DNA of 64,000 bases, from the NCBI RefSeq assembly GCF_001551835.1, contig NZ_LODL01000019.1, forward strand, positions 90,475 to 154,474. The letters are read 5' to 3'. The stretch comes from Dechloromonas denitrificans. GTDB lineage: Bacteria; Pseudomonadota; Gammaproteobacteria; Burkholderiales; Rhodocyclaceae. This document shows, in pieces, positions 10,180 through 18,142 of the stretch (position 1 is its first letter; each line of letters opens with the position of its first letter). Made by a program: the position numbers and the translations under genes. The notes under the pieces are model-generated. The model saw only the letters and a list, made by a program, of their open reading frames with translations. It ran no database searches and was not told the origin of the DNA.

Positions 10180-10205
10180 AATCGGGCAGCCGAAGCTGCC
10201 CGATT
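10180..10205. terminator. Bidirectional terminator between nagZ and efp
   Basis: Perfect 11-bp stem (10180-10190 with 10195-10205) closed by a CGAA tetraloop, located in the 54-base gap between the convergent nagZ and efp stops. T-runs on either side are weak, so termination efficiency is uncertain. Confidence 0.7.
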
Positions 10206-10228
10206 TGTCGCACTGCGAAAACCGCTGA

Positions 10229-10786
10229 TTACTTGACGCGGTTCTTGTATTCGTCGGTGCGGGTGTCGATTTCGATCTTGTCGCCGATGCTGACAAAGGC
10301 CGGAACCGGCAGTTCGAAACCGGTCGCCAGTTTGGCCGGCTTCATAACCTTGCCGGAGGTGTCGCCCTTGACGGCCGGCTCGGTGTAAACCACTTCGCGG
10401 ACGACGCTGTTCGGCAGTTCGACGGAAATTGCCTTGCCGTTGTAGAACACAACTTCGCAAGCCAGACCGTCTTCCAGATACTTCAGCGCATCGACCATGT
10501 TTTCGGCTTCAACTTCGTACTGCTCGTAGTCGGCATCCATGAACACATACATCGGGTCGGCGAAGTAGGAGTAGGTCACTTCTTTCTTGTCGAGCATGAC
10601 GACTTCGAACTTGTCGTCGGCCTTGTAAACCGCTTCGGAGGCTGCTGCGGTCAACAGGTTTTTGAGCTTCATTTTCACGACAGCAGCGTTGCGGCCGGAC
10701 TTGTTGTACTCAGTCTTCTGGACAACGAGAGGGTCGGCGCCGACCATGATGACGTTGCCGGAGCGGAGTTCCATTGCGGTTTTCAT
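10229..10786 (-). CDS. efp: Elongation factor P
   Basis: 185-aa three-domain translation factor that relieves ribosome stalling at polyproline stretches. The modified residue at the tip of domain I is Arg32 (NKSGRNAAV), which identifies the rhamnosylated class of EF-P; the cognate rhamnosyltransferase EarP is encoded immediately upstream on the same strand. The family's C-terminal pattern ([26 protein letters not shown]) is intact. The 39-base gap to earP contains a TATAAT, so it may have its own promoter. Confidence 0.97.
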   Translation of the reverse strand: MKTAMELRSGNVIMVGADPLVVQKTEYNKSGRNAAVVKMKLKNLLTAAASEAVYKADDKFEVVMLDKKEVTYSYFADPMYVFMDADYEQYEVEAENMVDALKYLEDGLACEVVFYNGKAISVELPNSVVREVVYTEPAVKGDTSGKVMKPAKLATGFELPVPAFVSIGDKIEIDTRTDEYKNRVK

Positions 10787-10824
10787 ACTGATATTCCCGA
10801 AAGCTGAAAAAAGAAAAACGTTAA

Positions 10825-10830
10825 ATTATA
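10825..10830 (-). promoter_or_regulatory. Possible -10 box for efp
   Basis: TATAAT on the - strand, 39 bases before the efp start and overlapping the earP stop region. No convincing -35 hexamer is seen 16-18 bases further upstream, so this is only a weak promoter call. Confidence 0.35.
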
Positions 10831-11917
10831 CCTTGGACGCACAGAACTTGACGAGTGCTGTCGCCAAGTCATCGCTTTGTGCCAGATATTTTGCCCAGTT
10901 GGCGTTATGGGCGGCTATTTGCTGCCGAGCCGCCAGGAATCCCGCCCAGGCTTGCCCTACGCCTTCGCCGGTATTCCAGGCGTGGAACATGGCATGCAGC
11001 ACCGCTCTGGCATCAGGGGCAAGGTCTGCACAATAGCGCTCCAAAAACGCATCCAGTTTGACGATATGGGCATTCTCGGCCTGCTGGTAGATTTGCCAGA
11101 CAAAGGGGCGTGCAGCCCATTGCGCCCGAACAAAGGAATCTTCGCCGCGGACGAAGTTGATATCGCAGCGCCAGAGCAGGCGGTCGTAATCCTGCTGTGA
11201 CAGGAAATCAATCGGTTCGAGGCGGAGATTGCCGTGTTGCCATGGCCCAGTTCCTCCCAAATGATCGCTAACCGCCGCCAATGGTTTGCCGGGCGGCACA
11301 TAACAGCGCACCGCTTGCTGGCTATTGGCCAGACTCTCCAGCCATTCGCCGAGTGGGGCGCTGTCGTAGCAAAACAAACTGATTTCAAGCGCGCCGCACA
11401 TTTCTTTCTGCGCTATTTCCTGGTTGCGCCTGGCCAGCAAGCCAGCCTCGCGGAGTAGTCCGCCAGTGGCCGGAGAAAACCCCGGGAAGAAAAAGTATTT
11501 GACGAGGGGAAGGGAAGGGTGGGGCGAGGCGAGGCCATGGCAGCTTTCCGCCCAAGGCTCGGCGGTCAGATATTCGAGATTTATCCAGCAGGGCCGGATC
11601 TCGGATTCCGCCATGGCCTGGACGTAGGCCGCAGGTAACTCACAGGCAAATGCCTCGACAATTACGTCCGCCACGCCGTCGACCGCAGCACTTTCGTTCC
11701 AGAGGACTATTTTGACACCTTCGCGGCACTGGCGGAGGGCACGGAGATCGAGTGCGGGGCAAAGGGGCTGCAACGAGGGCAGTTCGTCTACCCAAAGGCG
11801 TACCCGCAGGTGGTGTTCTGAAGCCAGTTGCCGAGCCAGTCGCCAGCAAACGCCGATGTCACCGTAGTTGTCGATAACCCGGCAGAAGATGTCCCAATGA
11901 GGCTGCATGACTGCCAT
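10826..11917 (-). CDS. earP: EF-P arginine 32 rhamnosyltransferase EarP
   Basis: About 363 aa; transfers rhamnose from dTDP-rhamnose to Arg32 of EF-P. The N-terminal HWDIFCRVIDNYGDIGVCWRLA is characteristic of the family (nucleotide-sugar pocket), and FVRGEDSFVRAQWA near residue 265 is the other conserved segment. ATG at 11917 or 11908 is chosen because the family starts just before the HWDIFCRVIDN stretch; the longer open frame back to 12166 would run antisense to the divergent glycosylase gene. Substrate EF-P with Arg32 is the next gene. Confidence 0.93.
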   Translation of the reverse strand: MAVMQPHWDIFCRVIDNYGDIGVCWRLARQLASEHHLRVRLWVDELPSLQPLCPALDLRALRQCREGVKIVLWNESAAVDGVADVIVEAFACELPAAYVQAMAESEIRPCWINLEYLTAEPWAESCHGLASPHPSLPLVKYFFFPGFSPATGGLLREAGLLARRNQEIAQKEMCGALEISLFCYDSAPLGEWLESLANSQQAVRCYVPPGKPLAAVSDHLGGTGPWQHGNLRLEPIDFLSQQDYDRLLWRCDINFVRGEDSFVRAQWAARPFVWQIYQQAENAHIVKLDAFLERYCADLAPDARAVLHAMFHAWNTGEGVGQAWAGFLAARQQIAAHNANWAKYLAQSDDLATALVKFCASKV

Positions 11918-11932
11918 GCTACCATCGCGGCC

Positions 11933-12583
11933 ATGCAGAATTTCGAAGACCCCAAAGACTGTACGGCCTGCCCCCGCCTGGCAGAACACCTTGCCAACAT
12001 TCGCCGGCGCGCCCCGGATTGGCATGCCTTGCCGGTTCCCGCGCTGGGCTCGCTCGATGCCCGCTTGATCGTGGTTGGTCTCGGCCCGGGCGAAAAAGGA
12101 GCCAATCGTACCGGTCGCCCGTTCACCGGTGACGTGGCCGGCGAACTGCTCTATCCGGCCTTGCATCGTTTTGGCTTTGCCAGCGTTCCCGAAGCGCTGG
12201 GCCCGGACAAGTGGGCGAATCCAGCCATGCGGTTAACCGACTGCCGCATCACCAACGCCGTACGTTGCCTGCCGCCGGCCAACAAGCCGACAACGGCGGA
12301 AATCCGGCAATGCAATGGCCACCTGAAGCGCGAATTGGCGGCCATGCCCAATCTGCAGGTCATCGTCGCCCTCGGGGCCATCGCCCATCAGGCCTTGCTG
12401 TGGAGCTACGACCTGAAGTTGAAGAATTATCCGTTTGGCCACAACGTCAAACACCAATTGCCGGATGGGCGCCTGCTGGTCGATAGCTATCATTGCAGCG
12501 GCTACAACTGGCGAACAGGTCGACTCTCGCGGGAAAGTTTCGAGCAGGTATTCGCCGGTATCAAGGCCCACCTCGGCGAGTAA
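11933..12583 (+). CDS. Uracil-DNA glycosylase, family 5 (UDGb-like)
   Basis: 216-aa Fe-S uracil-DNA glycosylase that removes uracil and related deaminated bases. Four cysteines fit the cluster ligands: Cys10 and Cys13 (CTAC), Cys112 and Cys127. Motif A GLGPGEKGANRTGRPFTGD and the segment NAVRCLPPANKPT match family 5 rather than family 1; family 5 enzymes lack the usual Asp in motif A. Chosen start ATG 11933; an in-frame ATG at 11897 would overlap the divergent earP start. Followed closely by uvrC, giving a small DNA-repair pair. Confidence 0.88.
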   Translation: MQNFEDPKDCTACPRLAEHLANIRRRAPDWHALPVPALGSLDARLIVVGLGPGEKGANRTGRPFTGDVAGELLYPALHRFGFASVPEALGPDKWANPAMRLTDCRITNAVRCLPPANKPTTAEIRQCNGHLKRELAAMPNLQVIVALGAIAHQALLWSYDLKLKNYPFGHNVKHQLPDGRLLVDSYHCSGYNWRTGRLSRESFEQVFAGIKAHLGE

Positions 12584-12592
12584 TTCCTCTCC

Positions 12593-14404
12593 ATGAATTT
12601 CGATTCAAAGGCATTTCTCGCGACGCTGACCGAGCTGCCCGGGGTTTATCGGATGCTCGATGCGGGCGGTGTCGTCCTGTACGTCGGCAAGGCCAAAAAC
12701 CTCAAAAAACGCGTTGCATCTTACTTCCGGGACAATCTGGCAAGTCCGCGCATCGCGCACATGGTGAGCCAGATCGCAAGTATCGAAACGACCTCGACGC
12801 GTACCGAAGCCGAAGCGCTGCTGCTTGAAAACAATCTGATCAAGTCGCTGTCGCCGCGCTACAACATCCTGTTTCGCGATGACAAGTCGTATCCCTACAT
12901 CGTTTTGACACGCGGCGACTTTCCCCGGCTTGGCTTCTATCGCGGCAACCCTGACCGGAAGGCTGATTACTTTGGGCCTTACCCGTCCTCTTGGGCGGTG
13001 CGCGACAGCATTCATTTGCTACAGAAAATGTTCCGTCTGCGCACCTGCGAAGATACGGTGTTCGCCAATCGCTCGCGTCCCTGCCTGCTCTATCAGATCA
13101 AACGCTGCAGCGGGCCGTGCGTCGAATACATCTCGACCGAAGACTACGCCCGCGATGTCCAGCTGGCCTCAATGTTCTTGCTCGGCAAACAACAGGAAGT
13201 CACCAAGCGCCTAACGGAATCGATGGAAGCGGCCGCCAGTCGCCTGGCCTTCGAACAAGCGGCGGTTTATCGTGACCAGATTCAATCGTTGCATCAGGTT
13301 CAGGAAAAGCAGTTCGTTTCGAGCAGCAAGGGCGAGGATGTGGACATCGTTGTGGCGCTAAAGGAAGCGGGGCAGTTGTGCGTCAATTTGGCTATGGTTC
13401 GCGGTGGCCGGCATTTGGGTGATCGTCCATTGTTTCCGAGCAATGCTGGCGACTCGTCGGCTAGCGATGCGGCCGCTGCTTTCATTCGCCAGCATTACGC
13501 ACTACACCCGGCCCCGGCACGATTATTGGTTGCACCGATGTTGGCGGCCGAAGAAAAAACCGAAGCCGAGAGCGCTCTCGCTGAATTGGCTGGCCGGCCT
13601 GTGCCGATCCAGGATGGTCGTTCGCTGCTGTACAAGGCCTGGCTGGACATGGCGCTGCAAAATGCAAGGCTCGCCATCCTGGCGCGCAATCAGGCGACGG
13701 CACATCAGGGGCGGCGTCTCGCTGCTCTGCAGGAAGCGCTGCAACTGCCGGAGGCCATTGCTCGCATTGAGTGTTTTGATATCAGCCATACGCAAGGCGA
13801 GGCTACGGTCGCATCTTGTGTCGTTTACCAAGACAACGGGATGAAGAAGGCCGACTATCGTCGTTTCAATATTCGCGACATTCAACCGGGCGACGACTAT
13901 GCCGCGATGCGGCAGGCGGTCACTCGCCGCTACGGCAGTATCGCAGCTGGGGAGGGCAGGGCGCCCGACCTGATCCTTATCGATGGCGGCAAAGGCCAGG
14001 TCAGCTCCGCCTACGCAGCCTTGGCTGACCTTGGTCTGGCGCATCTGCCCATGCTCGGGGTGGCCAAAGGCGAGGAGCGCAAGCCCGGTCTGGAAACGCT
14101 GATTTTCCCGGAGGGCCGGGAGCCGCTACAATTGCCGCCGGAGCATCCAGCGCTGCATCTGATCCAGGAAGTTCGAGACGAGGCTCACCGTTTTGCCATT
14201 ACGGGCCACCGTGCGCAACGCGGCAAGGCCAGAAAAACCTCTAAACTCGAAAGCTTGCCAGGTGTAGGGCCAGCCCGGCGCAAGGCGCTGGTCAATCGTT
14301 TTGGCGGATTGCCCGGCGTGCTCGTCGCCAGTGTGGAACAATTGGCAGAAGTGCCCGGCATCAGCCGGGATTTGGCGGAAAAAATTTACTCAGCGCTTCA
14401 TTGA
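12593..14404 (+). CDS. uvrC: Excinuclease ABC subunit C
   Basis: 603-aa nuclease that makes both incisions in nucleotide excision repair. GIY-YIG domain near residues 15-95 (GVYRMLDAGG, YVGKAKNLKKR), a UVR motif around 205-240, the RNase H-like C-terminal endonuclease domain (ECFDISHTQGE, LILIDGGKGQ), and tandem helix-hairpin-helix motifs at the end (LPGVGPARRKAL, VPGISRDLAEKI). Starts 9 bases after the glycosylase gene; pgsA follows after 3 bases. Confidence 0.98.
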   Translation: MNFDSKAFLATLTELPGVYRMLDAGGVVLYVGKAKNLKKRVASYFRDNLASPRIAHMVSQIASIETTSTRTEAEALLLENNLIKSLSPRYNILFRDDKSYPYIVLTRGDFPRLGFYRGNPDRKADYFGPYPSSWAVRDSIHLLQKMFRLRTCEDTVFANRSRPCLLYQIKRCSGPCVEYISTEDYARDVQLASMFLLGKQQEVTKRLTESMEAAASRLAFEQAAVYRDQIQSLHQVQEKQFVSSSKGEDVDIVVALKEAGQLCVNLAMVRGGRHLGDRPLFPSNAGDSSASDAAAAFIRQHYALHPAPARLLVAPMLAAEEKTEAESALAELAGRPVPIQDGRSLLYKAWLDMALQNARLAILARNQATAHQGRRLAALQEALQLPEAIARIECFDISHTQGEATVASCVVYQDNGMKKADYRRFNIRDIQPGDDYAAMRQAVTRRYGSIAAGEGRAPDLILIDGGKGQVSSAYAALADLGLAHLPMLGVAKGEERKPGLETLIFPEGREPLQLPPEHPALHLIQEVRDEAHRFAITGHRAQRGKARKTSKLESLPGVGPARRKALVNRFGGLPGVLVASVEQLAEVPGISRDLAEKIYSALH

Positions 14405-14407
14405 CCC

Positions 14408-14986
14408 ATGCCATTCAACCTGCCCATCCTGCTCACCTGGCTACGAATCGTCGCCATACCGCTATTGATAGCGCTCTATTACCTGCCAGCCAACTGGGCA
14501 ACCCAGCATGAGCGGGATACGCTGGCCACCTTGATTTTTTGTTTCGCGGCTTTAACGGACTGGGCTGATGGCTATCTGGCCAGAAAGCTCAATCAAACAT
14601 CGGCATTTGGTGCATTTCTTGACCCCGTTGCCGACAAGCTGATGGTTGCTGCCGCATTGATCATCCTGGTTCAGTTAGGGCGGGCAGACGCAATCGTCGC
14701 GATGATCATTATCGGCCGCGAAATCACAATTTCGGCACTGCGTGAGTGGATGGCAAAAATCGGGGCCGCGAAAAGCGTCGCTGTTTCCATGCTCGGCAAA
14801 GTCAAGACTGCGGCACAGATGCTGGCCATACCGCTCCTGCTTTACCACATGCCCTTGCTTGGCATCGATGTCCGGCTCGTCGGCAACTGGCTGATCTGGG
14901 TCGCCGCGCTGCTGACACTGTGGTCAATGGGATATTACTTACGCATGGCCTGGCCGGAGATTGCTAAGCGTAGTGCAGAAAAGTAG
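14408..14986 (+). CDS. pgsA: CDP-diacylglycerol--glycerol-3-phosphate 3-phosphatidyltransferase
   Basis: 192-aa inner-membrane enzyme making phosphatidylglycerol phosphate from CDP-diacylglycerol and glycerol 3-phosphate. The CDP-alcohol phosphotransferase signature is complete, with Asp51, Asp54, Asp72 and Asp76 (DWADGYLAR...FLDPVADK). Several hydrophobic helices follow. Downstream of uvrC, a common arrangement in proteobacteria. Confidence 0.95.
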   Translation: MPFNLPILLTWLRIVAIPLLIALYYLPANWATQHERDTLATLIFCFAALTDWADGYLARKLNQTSAFGAFLDPVADKLMVAAALIILVQLGRADAIVAMIIIGREITISALREWMAKIGAAKSVAVSMLGKVKTAAQMLAIPLLLYHMPLLGIDVRLVGNWLIWVAALLTLWSMGYYLRMAWPEIAKRSAEK

Positions 14987-14996
14987 CTGGCGCTGG

Positions 14997-15024
14997 TTGA
15001 CAACCGTCGTGCATGGCCTATAAT
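14997..15024 (+). promoter_or_regulatory. Consensus sigma-70 promoter for tRNA-Gly
   Basis: TTGACA (14997-15002) and TATAAT (15019-15024) separated by 16 bases, both perfect matches to the sigma-70 consensus. The following discriminator is GC-rich (GCGCGC), as in stable-RNA promoters under stringent control. The tRNA starts 17 bases after the -10 box. Confidence 0.9.
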
Positions 15025-15040
15025 GCGCGCTCTGTTTGAC

Positions 15041-15116
15041 GCGGCAGTAGCTCAGTTGGTAGAGCGATACCTTGCCAAGGTATAGGTCGAGAGTTCGAGA
15101 CTCTTCTGCCGCTCCA
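15041..15116 (+). tRNA. tRNA-Gly (anticodon GCC)
   Basis: 76-nt cloverleaf. Acceptor stem GCGGCAG (15041-15047) pairs with CTGCCGC (15106-15112), followed by discriminator T and an encoded CCA (15114-15116). D arm GCTC..GAGC, anticodon stem ATACC/GGTAT with loop TTGCCAA giving anticodon GCC, T arm GAGAG-TTCGAGA-CTCTT. A consensus promoter lies just upstream and a terminator just downstream, so it is a single-gene transcription unit. Confidence 0.97.
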
Positions 15117-15146
15117 GTTTCTCTGGTGCGATCAGCACTTCCCGGA

Positions 15147-15173
15147 AAGCCCATCCCTGTCGATGGGCTTTTT
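15147..15173 (+). terminator. Intrinsic terminator after tRNA-Gly
   Basis: Stem AAGCCCATC (15147-15155) with GATGGGCTT (15162-15170), 6-nt loop, followed by TTT-G-C-TTTT. Ends the tRNA transcript. Confidence 0.85.
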
Positions 15174-15299
15174 GCTTTTCGGCGCCGGAAAAATGCAGCC
15201 CGGCTGCATCTTTTTTGTCTGTCATGCGTCTCCAGCAGTGAGAGAATTGATTTCGTCGCGGCTGACGGTTCGGTCACGCCGCGCTTCGCGGAGAGCGAG

Positions 15300-16736
15300 A
15301 TGGAACTTCTGCTATCGGTCCTGCAAAACGGTGTGGCCAGCCTGGTTTCCTATCTGGCGGCGCATGTGCTGCTCTGTTTGGTGCCTGCCTTTTTCATTGC
15401 TGGCGCCTTGTCGGCCCTGGTGCCGCAACAGTCGATCATCCGTTTTCTCGGACCGGCGGCGCCGAAATGGGTCTCCTATTCGGCCGCGGCCGGGGCGGGC
15501 AGTTTGCTGGCCGTCTGTTCCTGCACCATCCAGCCGCTGTTCGCCGGCATTTATAAAAAAGGAGCTGGCCTGGGGCCGGCCATCACCTTCCTGTTTTTTG
15601 CGCCGGCTGCCAACATCCTGGCGCTGTCCTACACCGGCGTGGCGCTCGGGGCGGACTTTGCGATTGCCCGTATCGTGCTGGCGCTGTCCTTCGGGGTGGG
15701 GATCGGCATGATCATGGCGATCGTCTTTCGTGAGGGCGATAGCGCCCGCCTGGCCGATCTGGCCTTTGCCGGCGGCGCGAGCATCTCCCGACAGACGCTG
15801 CTCTTCCTCGCTGTTCTCGTCGCCTTGCTGCTGGCCGGAACTTTGAAATTTGATTGGCTGAGCGCCGGCCTGTTCAGCATCGAGTTGCCCTGGGCGAGCG
15901 GGCCGGCCCTGCAGGCGCAGCTCGGGCGCTGGGTGCCGGTCGATGTGGCTACCGGGGCGGAGGGCTTGAGCGTCCAAGGCCTGGTCTTGATCGGCCTGCT
16001 CGGGCTGATCGGCCTTTCCGCCTGGCGTGGCTTGGGCCTGGTCGATAACGGCTTCAACCGGCAGACCTGGCTAACGCTGGGGTTGACCGCGCTGACCCTG
16101 ATCTTTGCCGCGCTCGGCATGCGCCTCACGGAAAACGGCTTTTTGCTGACGTTGACCGGCAGAGGTGTCGTCGTCGCACTGTTGTGCGCCGTGCTGCTGC
16201 CGCTGGCCCGGCGTTTCGAGGCCTGGGACATGCAGCAGTGGCTATGGGAAACCTGGCGTTTCATCCGCCAGATATTCCCCTTGCTGGTGGTCGGTGTTTT
16301 CCTGGTCGGCGTCATCCGCAGTTTCATCCAGCCACAGTGGATTCAGGCGGTGGCCGGCAGCAATAGCCTGCTCGGTAACCTGGCCGGCGTCGTGTTCGGT
16401 GTTTTCATGTATTTCCCGACCCTGGTCGAGGTGCCGATTGCCAAGATGTTCCTGTCGCTCGGCATGCATCCCGGACCCTTGATCGCTTACCTGATGGCCG
16501 ATCCGGAACTGTCTCTGCAAAGCATCCTGATCACCTCGGCGATCATCGGCAAGCTGAAGGCCTGGACCTACGTCGGGCTGGTTGCCCTGTTCTCGACGCT
16601 CTCCGGCCTGGCCTATGGCGCCTGGGTCGATGGTACGCCGCTGCTGCACCTGGCCTTGTTGCTGGCCGGCTTCATGCTGCTGCTGACCGGGAGCCTGCAT
16701 CTGATCGGGCGGGTCAATCGGGCCCCGGCCCACTGA
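15300..16736 (+). CDS. Permease of the PF03773 (ArsP-like, DUF318) family
   Basis: 478-aa polytopic membrane protein. Two similar halves each carry a stretch of hydrophobic helices; the first half has the family motif around a CSC pair (AVCSCTIQPLFAGI) with GLGPAITFLFFAPAANILAL, and the second has FPTLVEVPIAKMFLSLGMHPG. Members include the organoarsenical exporter ArsP and many permeases of unknown substrate. An ATG at 15300 preceded by GGAGAG is chosen; a longer frame from 15072 would begin within the tRNA. It is paired with a small redoxin gene. No ArsR regulator or other ars gene is nearby, so the substrate cannot be named. Confidence 0.82.
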   Translation: MELLLSVLQNGVASLVSYLAAHVLLCLVPAFFIAGALSALVPQQSIIRFLGPAAPKWVSYSAAAGAGSLLAVCSCTIQPLFAGIYKKGAGLGPAITFLFFAPAANILALSYTGVALGADFAIARIVLALSFGVGIGMIMAIVFREGDSARLADLAFAGGASISRQTLLFLAVLVALLLAGTLKFDWLSAGLFSIELPWASGPALQAQLGRWVPVDVATGAEGLSVQGLVLIGLLGLIGLSAWRGLGLVDNGFNRQTWLTLGLTALTLIFAALGMRLTENGFLLTLTGRGVVVALLCAVLLPLARRFEAWDMQQWLWETWRFIRQIFPLLVVGVFLVGVIRSFIQPQWIQAVAGSNSLLGNLAGVVFGVFMYFPTLVEVPIAKMFLSLGMHPGPLIAYLMADPELSLQSILITSAIIGKLKAWTYVGLVALFSTLSGLAYGAWVDGTPLLHLALLLAGFMLLLTGSLHLIGRVNRAPAH

Positions 16737-16750
16737 CAAGGAGAAAGACG

Positions 16751-16984
16751 ATGTTGATCAAGATACTCGGCAGCGGTTGCGCCAAGTGCAATCGCCTGGA
16801 GCAACTGACCCGCGAAGTGGTGGCGGAACTCGGCTTGAGCGCAACTTTCGAGCACGTGACGGAGATGGACAAGATCATGGCCTATCCGATCATGACGACG
16901 CCGGCCCTGGTGATCGACGAGGTGGTCCGGGTGTCAGGCCGGATGCCGGGCAAGGACGAAATTGCCGGCTGGTTGCGGGCGTAA
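16751..16984 (+). CDS. Small thioredoxin-fold redoxin (TM0996-type)
   Basis: 77-aa thioredoxin-like protein with CxxC (GCAKC) at residues 10-13 and a TTPALVID cis-proline loop. These minimal redoxins are found next to PF03773 permeases and are thought to reduce or deliver substrate to them. Good ribosome site (AAGGAGAAAG) 14 bases after the permease stop. The stop codon overlaps the A-run of the hairpin that terminates the opposite-strand EF-hand gene. Confidence 0.85.
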   Translation: MLIKILGSGCAKCNRLEQLTREVVAELGLSATFEHVTEMDKIMAYPIMTTPALVIDEVVRVSGRMPGKDEIAGWLRA

Positions 16985-17007
16985 AAAAGCCAGCCCGCAG
17001 GCTGGCT
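16983..17007 (-). terminator. Intrinsic terminator of the EF-hand gene
   Basis: On the - strand: AGCCAGCC / GGCTGGCT stem (17000-17007 with 16988-16995), CGCA/TGCG loop, then six T residues (16988-16983). Located 18 bases past the EF-hand stop codon. On the + strand there is no T-run, so it acts for the - strand gene. Confidence 0.85.
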
Positions 17008-17024
17008 CCGGGCGTGCCGCGAGT

Positions 17025-17696
17025 TTAGGCCGAGACGGAGAGCAGGCTGCTCAGGCTGCTGGTCTGGTCATCCTGGCTGGTCGTGCCATAGGCGTGCATT
17101 AGTTGCATGATCTTCATCATCAGTGCGTTATCGCTGTTGGCGCTGCTGCTGGCCGTGCTGGTCGAGGTGCTGTCGCTGGTGGTGGTGCTTGAGCTAGTCT
17201 TCGACTCGCTGTCGTAGGTTTGCGCTTCGGCAAAGCTGACCTTGCCGTCGCCATCGGTGTCAGCTGCTTCGAAGTTGGCGACGATGTTGGAAATCAGGCT
17301 GGCGCGCTCGCTGTCGGTGCTGCCGATTTCCTCCAGCTGGCTGCTCAGTTCGTCCTTGGTGAAGCCGCTGTCGTTTTCCGGCGGCGGGGGCGGTGGCATG
17401 CCGGCCATGCCGCCGGCGCCTTGGGCGCCGCTGAATCCTTCCATGCGCATGCTGTCGAATTGGCTGTCGAGTTCTTCCTGCAGCTTGCTGAGCGTGGTCG
17501 AGAACTCGCTTTCGGTGACCTTGCCGTCGCTGTCGCTGTCGAGCGCGGCAAAAACGCCTTCGGCTTCGGTGCTGTCGGTGCTGATCTGGCTGAAGGCCGA
17601 AACGAGATCGCTTTTCTCGATGTAGCCCTGGCTCTTGCTGTCCAGCTTGGCGAATAGCTGGCTGATCGATGAGGTGCTGCTAATGCTGCTGATCAT
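17025..17696 (-). CDS. EF-hand calcium-binding protein, Ser/Thr-rich
   Basis: 223-aa protein with two canonical EF-hand loops, DSDSDGKVTESE (about 52-63) and DTDGDGKVSFAE (about 145-156), plus degenerate loops near residue 19 (DSKSQGYIEKSD) and 110. A short Met/Pro-rich linker with six consecutive prolines separates the two pairs; residues about 165-200 are almost only Ser/Thr/Asp. No signal peptide is visible, so it is either cytoplasmic or exported by a non-Sec route. AGGAGG ribosome site directly before ATG 17696. A triple direct-repeat operator lies 100 bases upstream and a CpxRA-like pair is divergently encoded, suggesting that it belongs to that regulon. Physiological role unknown. Confidence 0.8.
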   Translation of the reverse strand: MISSISSTSSISQLFAKLDSKSQGYIEKSDLVSAFSQISTDSTEAEGVFAALDSDSDGKVTESEFSTTLSKLQEELDSQFDSMRMEGFSGAQGAGGMAGMPPPPPPENDSGFTKDELSSQLEEIGSTDSERASLISNIVANFEAADTDGDGKVSFAEAQTYDSESKTSSSTTTSDSTSTSTASSSANSDNALMMKIMQLMHAYGTTSQDDQTSSLSSLLSVSA

Positions 17697-17799
17697 GATT
17701 ACCTCCTGATGTTGACGTCGAAAATGGCTTACCCGCGAGCGGGCTGCTGCCTTTGAGCAAGTTATCGGCCAAAACGTGTCGAAAATGGCGGTGGTTTAC

Positions 17800-17825
17800 G
17801 TTAAGCGGGGTAAAGCTTTGTTAAG
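17800..17825 (+). promoter_or_regulatory. Triple CpxR-like direct repeat upstream of EF-hand gene
   Basis: GTTAAG (17800), GTAAAG (17810) and GTTAAG (17820) lie exactly 10 bp apart, one helical turn, on the same face of the DNA. OmpR-family regulators bind such tandem direct repeats, and the CpxR consensus is GTAAA-N5-GTAAA. If the EF-hand -10 is the GATAAC at 17766-17761 (- strand), the repeats sit at about -46 to -71, an activator position. Confidence 0.6.
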
Positions 17826-17972
17826 AAAATGGCAAGGTCGGCGTGTTTTGGTGAAAAAGCTGGTTATTTTTGGCGAAAAGCGGCAAATTTTCCGGTCCGG
17901 CAATTTGTGCCGGCCACCCAAAATGCACGTCGCCGGCATGAATGGATGGCGCTGCATTTTTGCTGCCGGCGA

Positions 17973-17992
17973 CCGGTCGACCGCCGGACTCG
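17973..17992. repeat. 20-bp exact repeat, copy 1
   Basis: Identical over 20 bases to 22139-22158 and contains a SalI-type GTCGAC core. Both copies are intergenic and flank the two response-regulator genes. Meaning unknown; could be chance similarity in GC-rich spacer. Confidence 0.4.
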
Positions 17993-18055
17993 TGAGCGGC
18001 AGCCCGCAGCGGGCGCCCGCTTGGCCAGGGCCAGCTTCCTGCCCTGAAGTGCCCG

Positions 18056-18070
18056 GTAAAAGTCTGTAAA
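18056..18070 (+). promoter_or_regulatory. CpxR-type box GTAAA-N5-GTAAA upstream of the regulator gene
   Basis: GTAAA (18056-18060), five bases, GTAAA (18066-18070): an exact match to the enterobacterial CpxR consensus. It lies 73 bases before the CpxR-like start codon, which suggests autoregulation as known for cpxRA. Confidence 0.6.
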
Positions 18071-18142
18071 TTCCGGTGCTTGCGGCTGGTTGGCCGGGAG
18101 CCGCTTGGTTATCATCGGCCCTTCCCTATCCATGAGTCTGCA

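Larger units (their letters stand above)
17697..18142. other. 446-bp divergent regulatory region
   Basis: No credible gene lies here. It separates the EF-hand gene (- strand) from the CpxR-like regulator (+ strand) and holds two CpxR-type direct-repeat sites (17800-17825 and 18056-18070), a GATAAC-type -10 for the EF-hand gene around 17761-17766 on the - strand, a TATCAT at 18110-18115 that may be the -10 for the regulator, and one copy of a 20-bp repeat (17973-17992). Confidence 0.6.

Noticed and set aside
11918-12166. Longer EarP starting at 12166
   Set aside because: Extension is antisense to the glycosylase gene and outside the family; the family begins at HWDIFCRVIDN.
15072-15299. N-terminal extension of the permease
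   Set aside because: It would begin inside the tRNA-Gly gene and cross its terminator; ATG at 15300 with a ribosome site is better.
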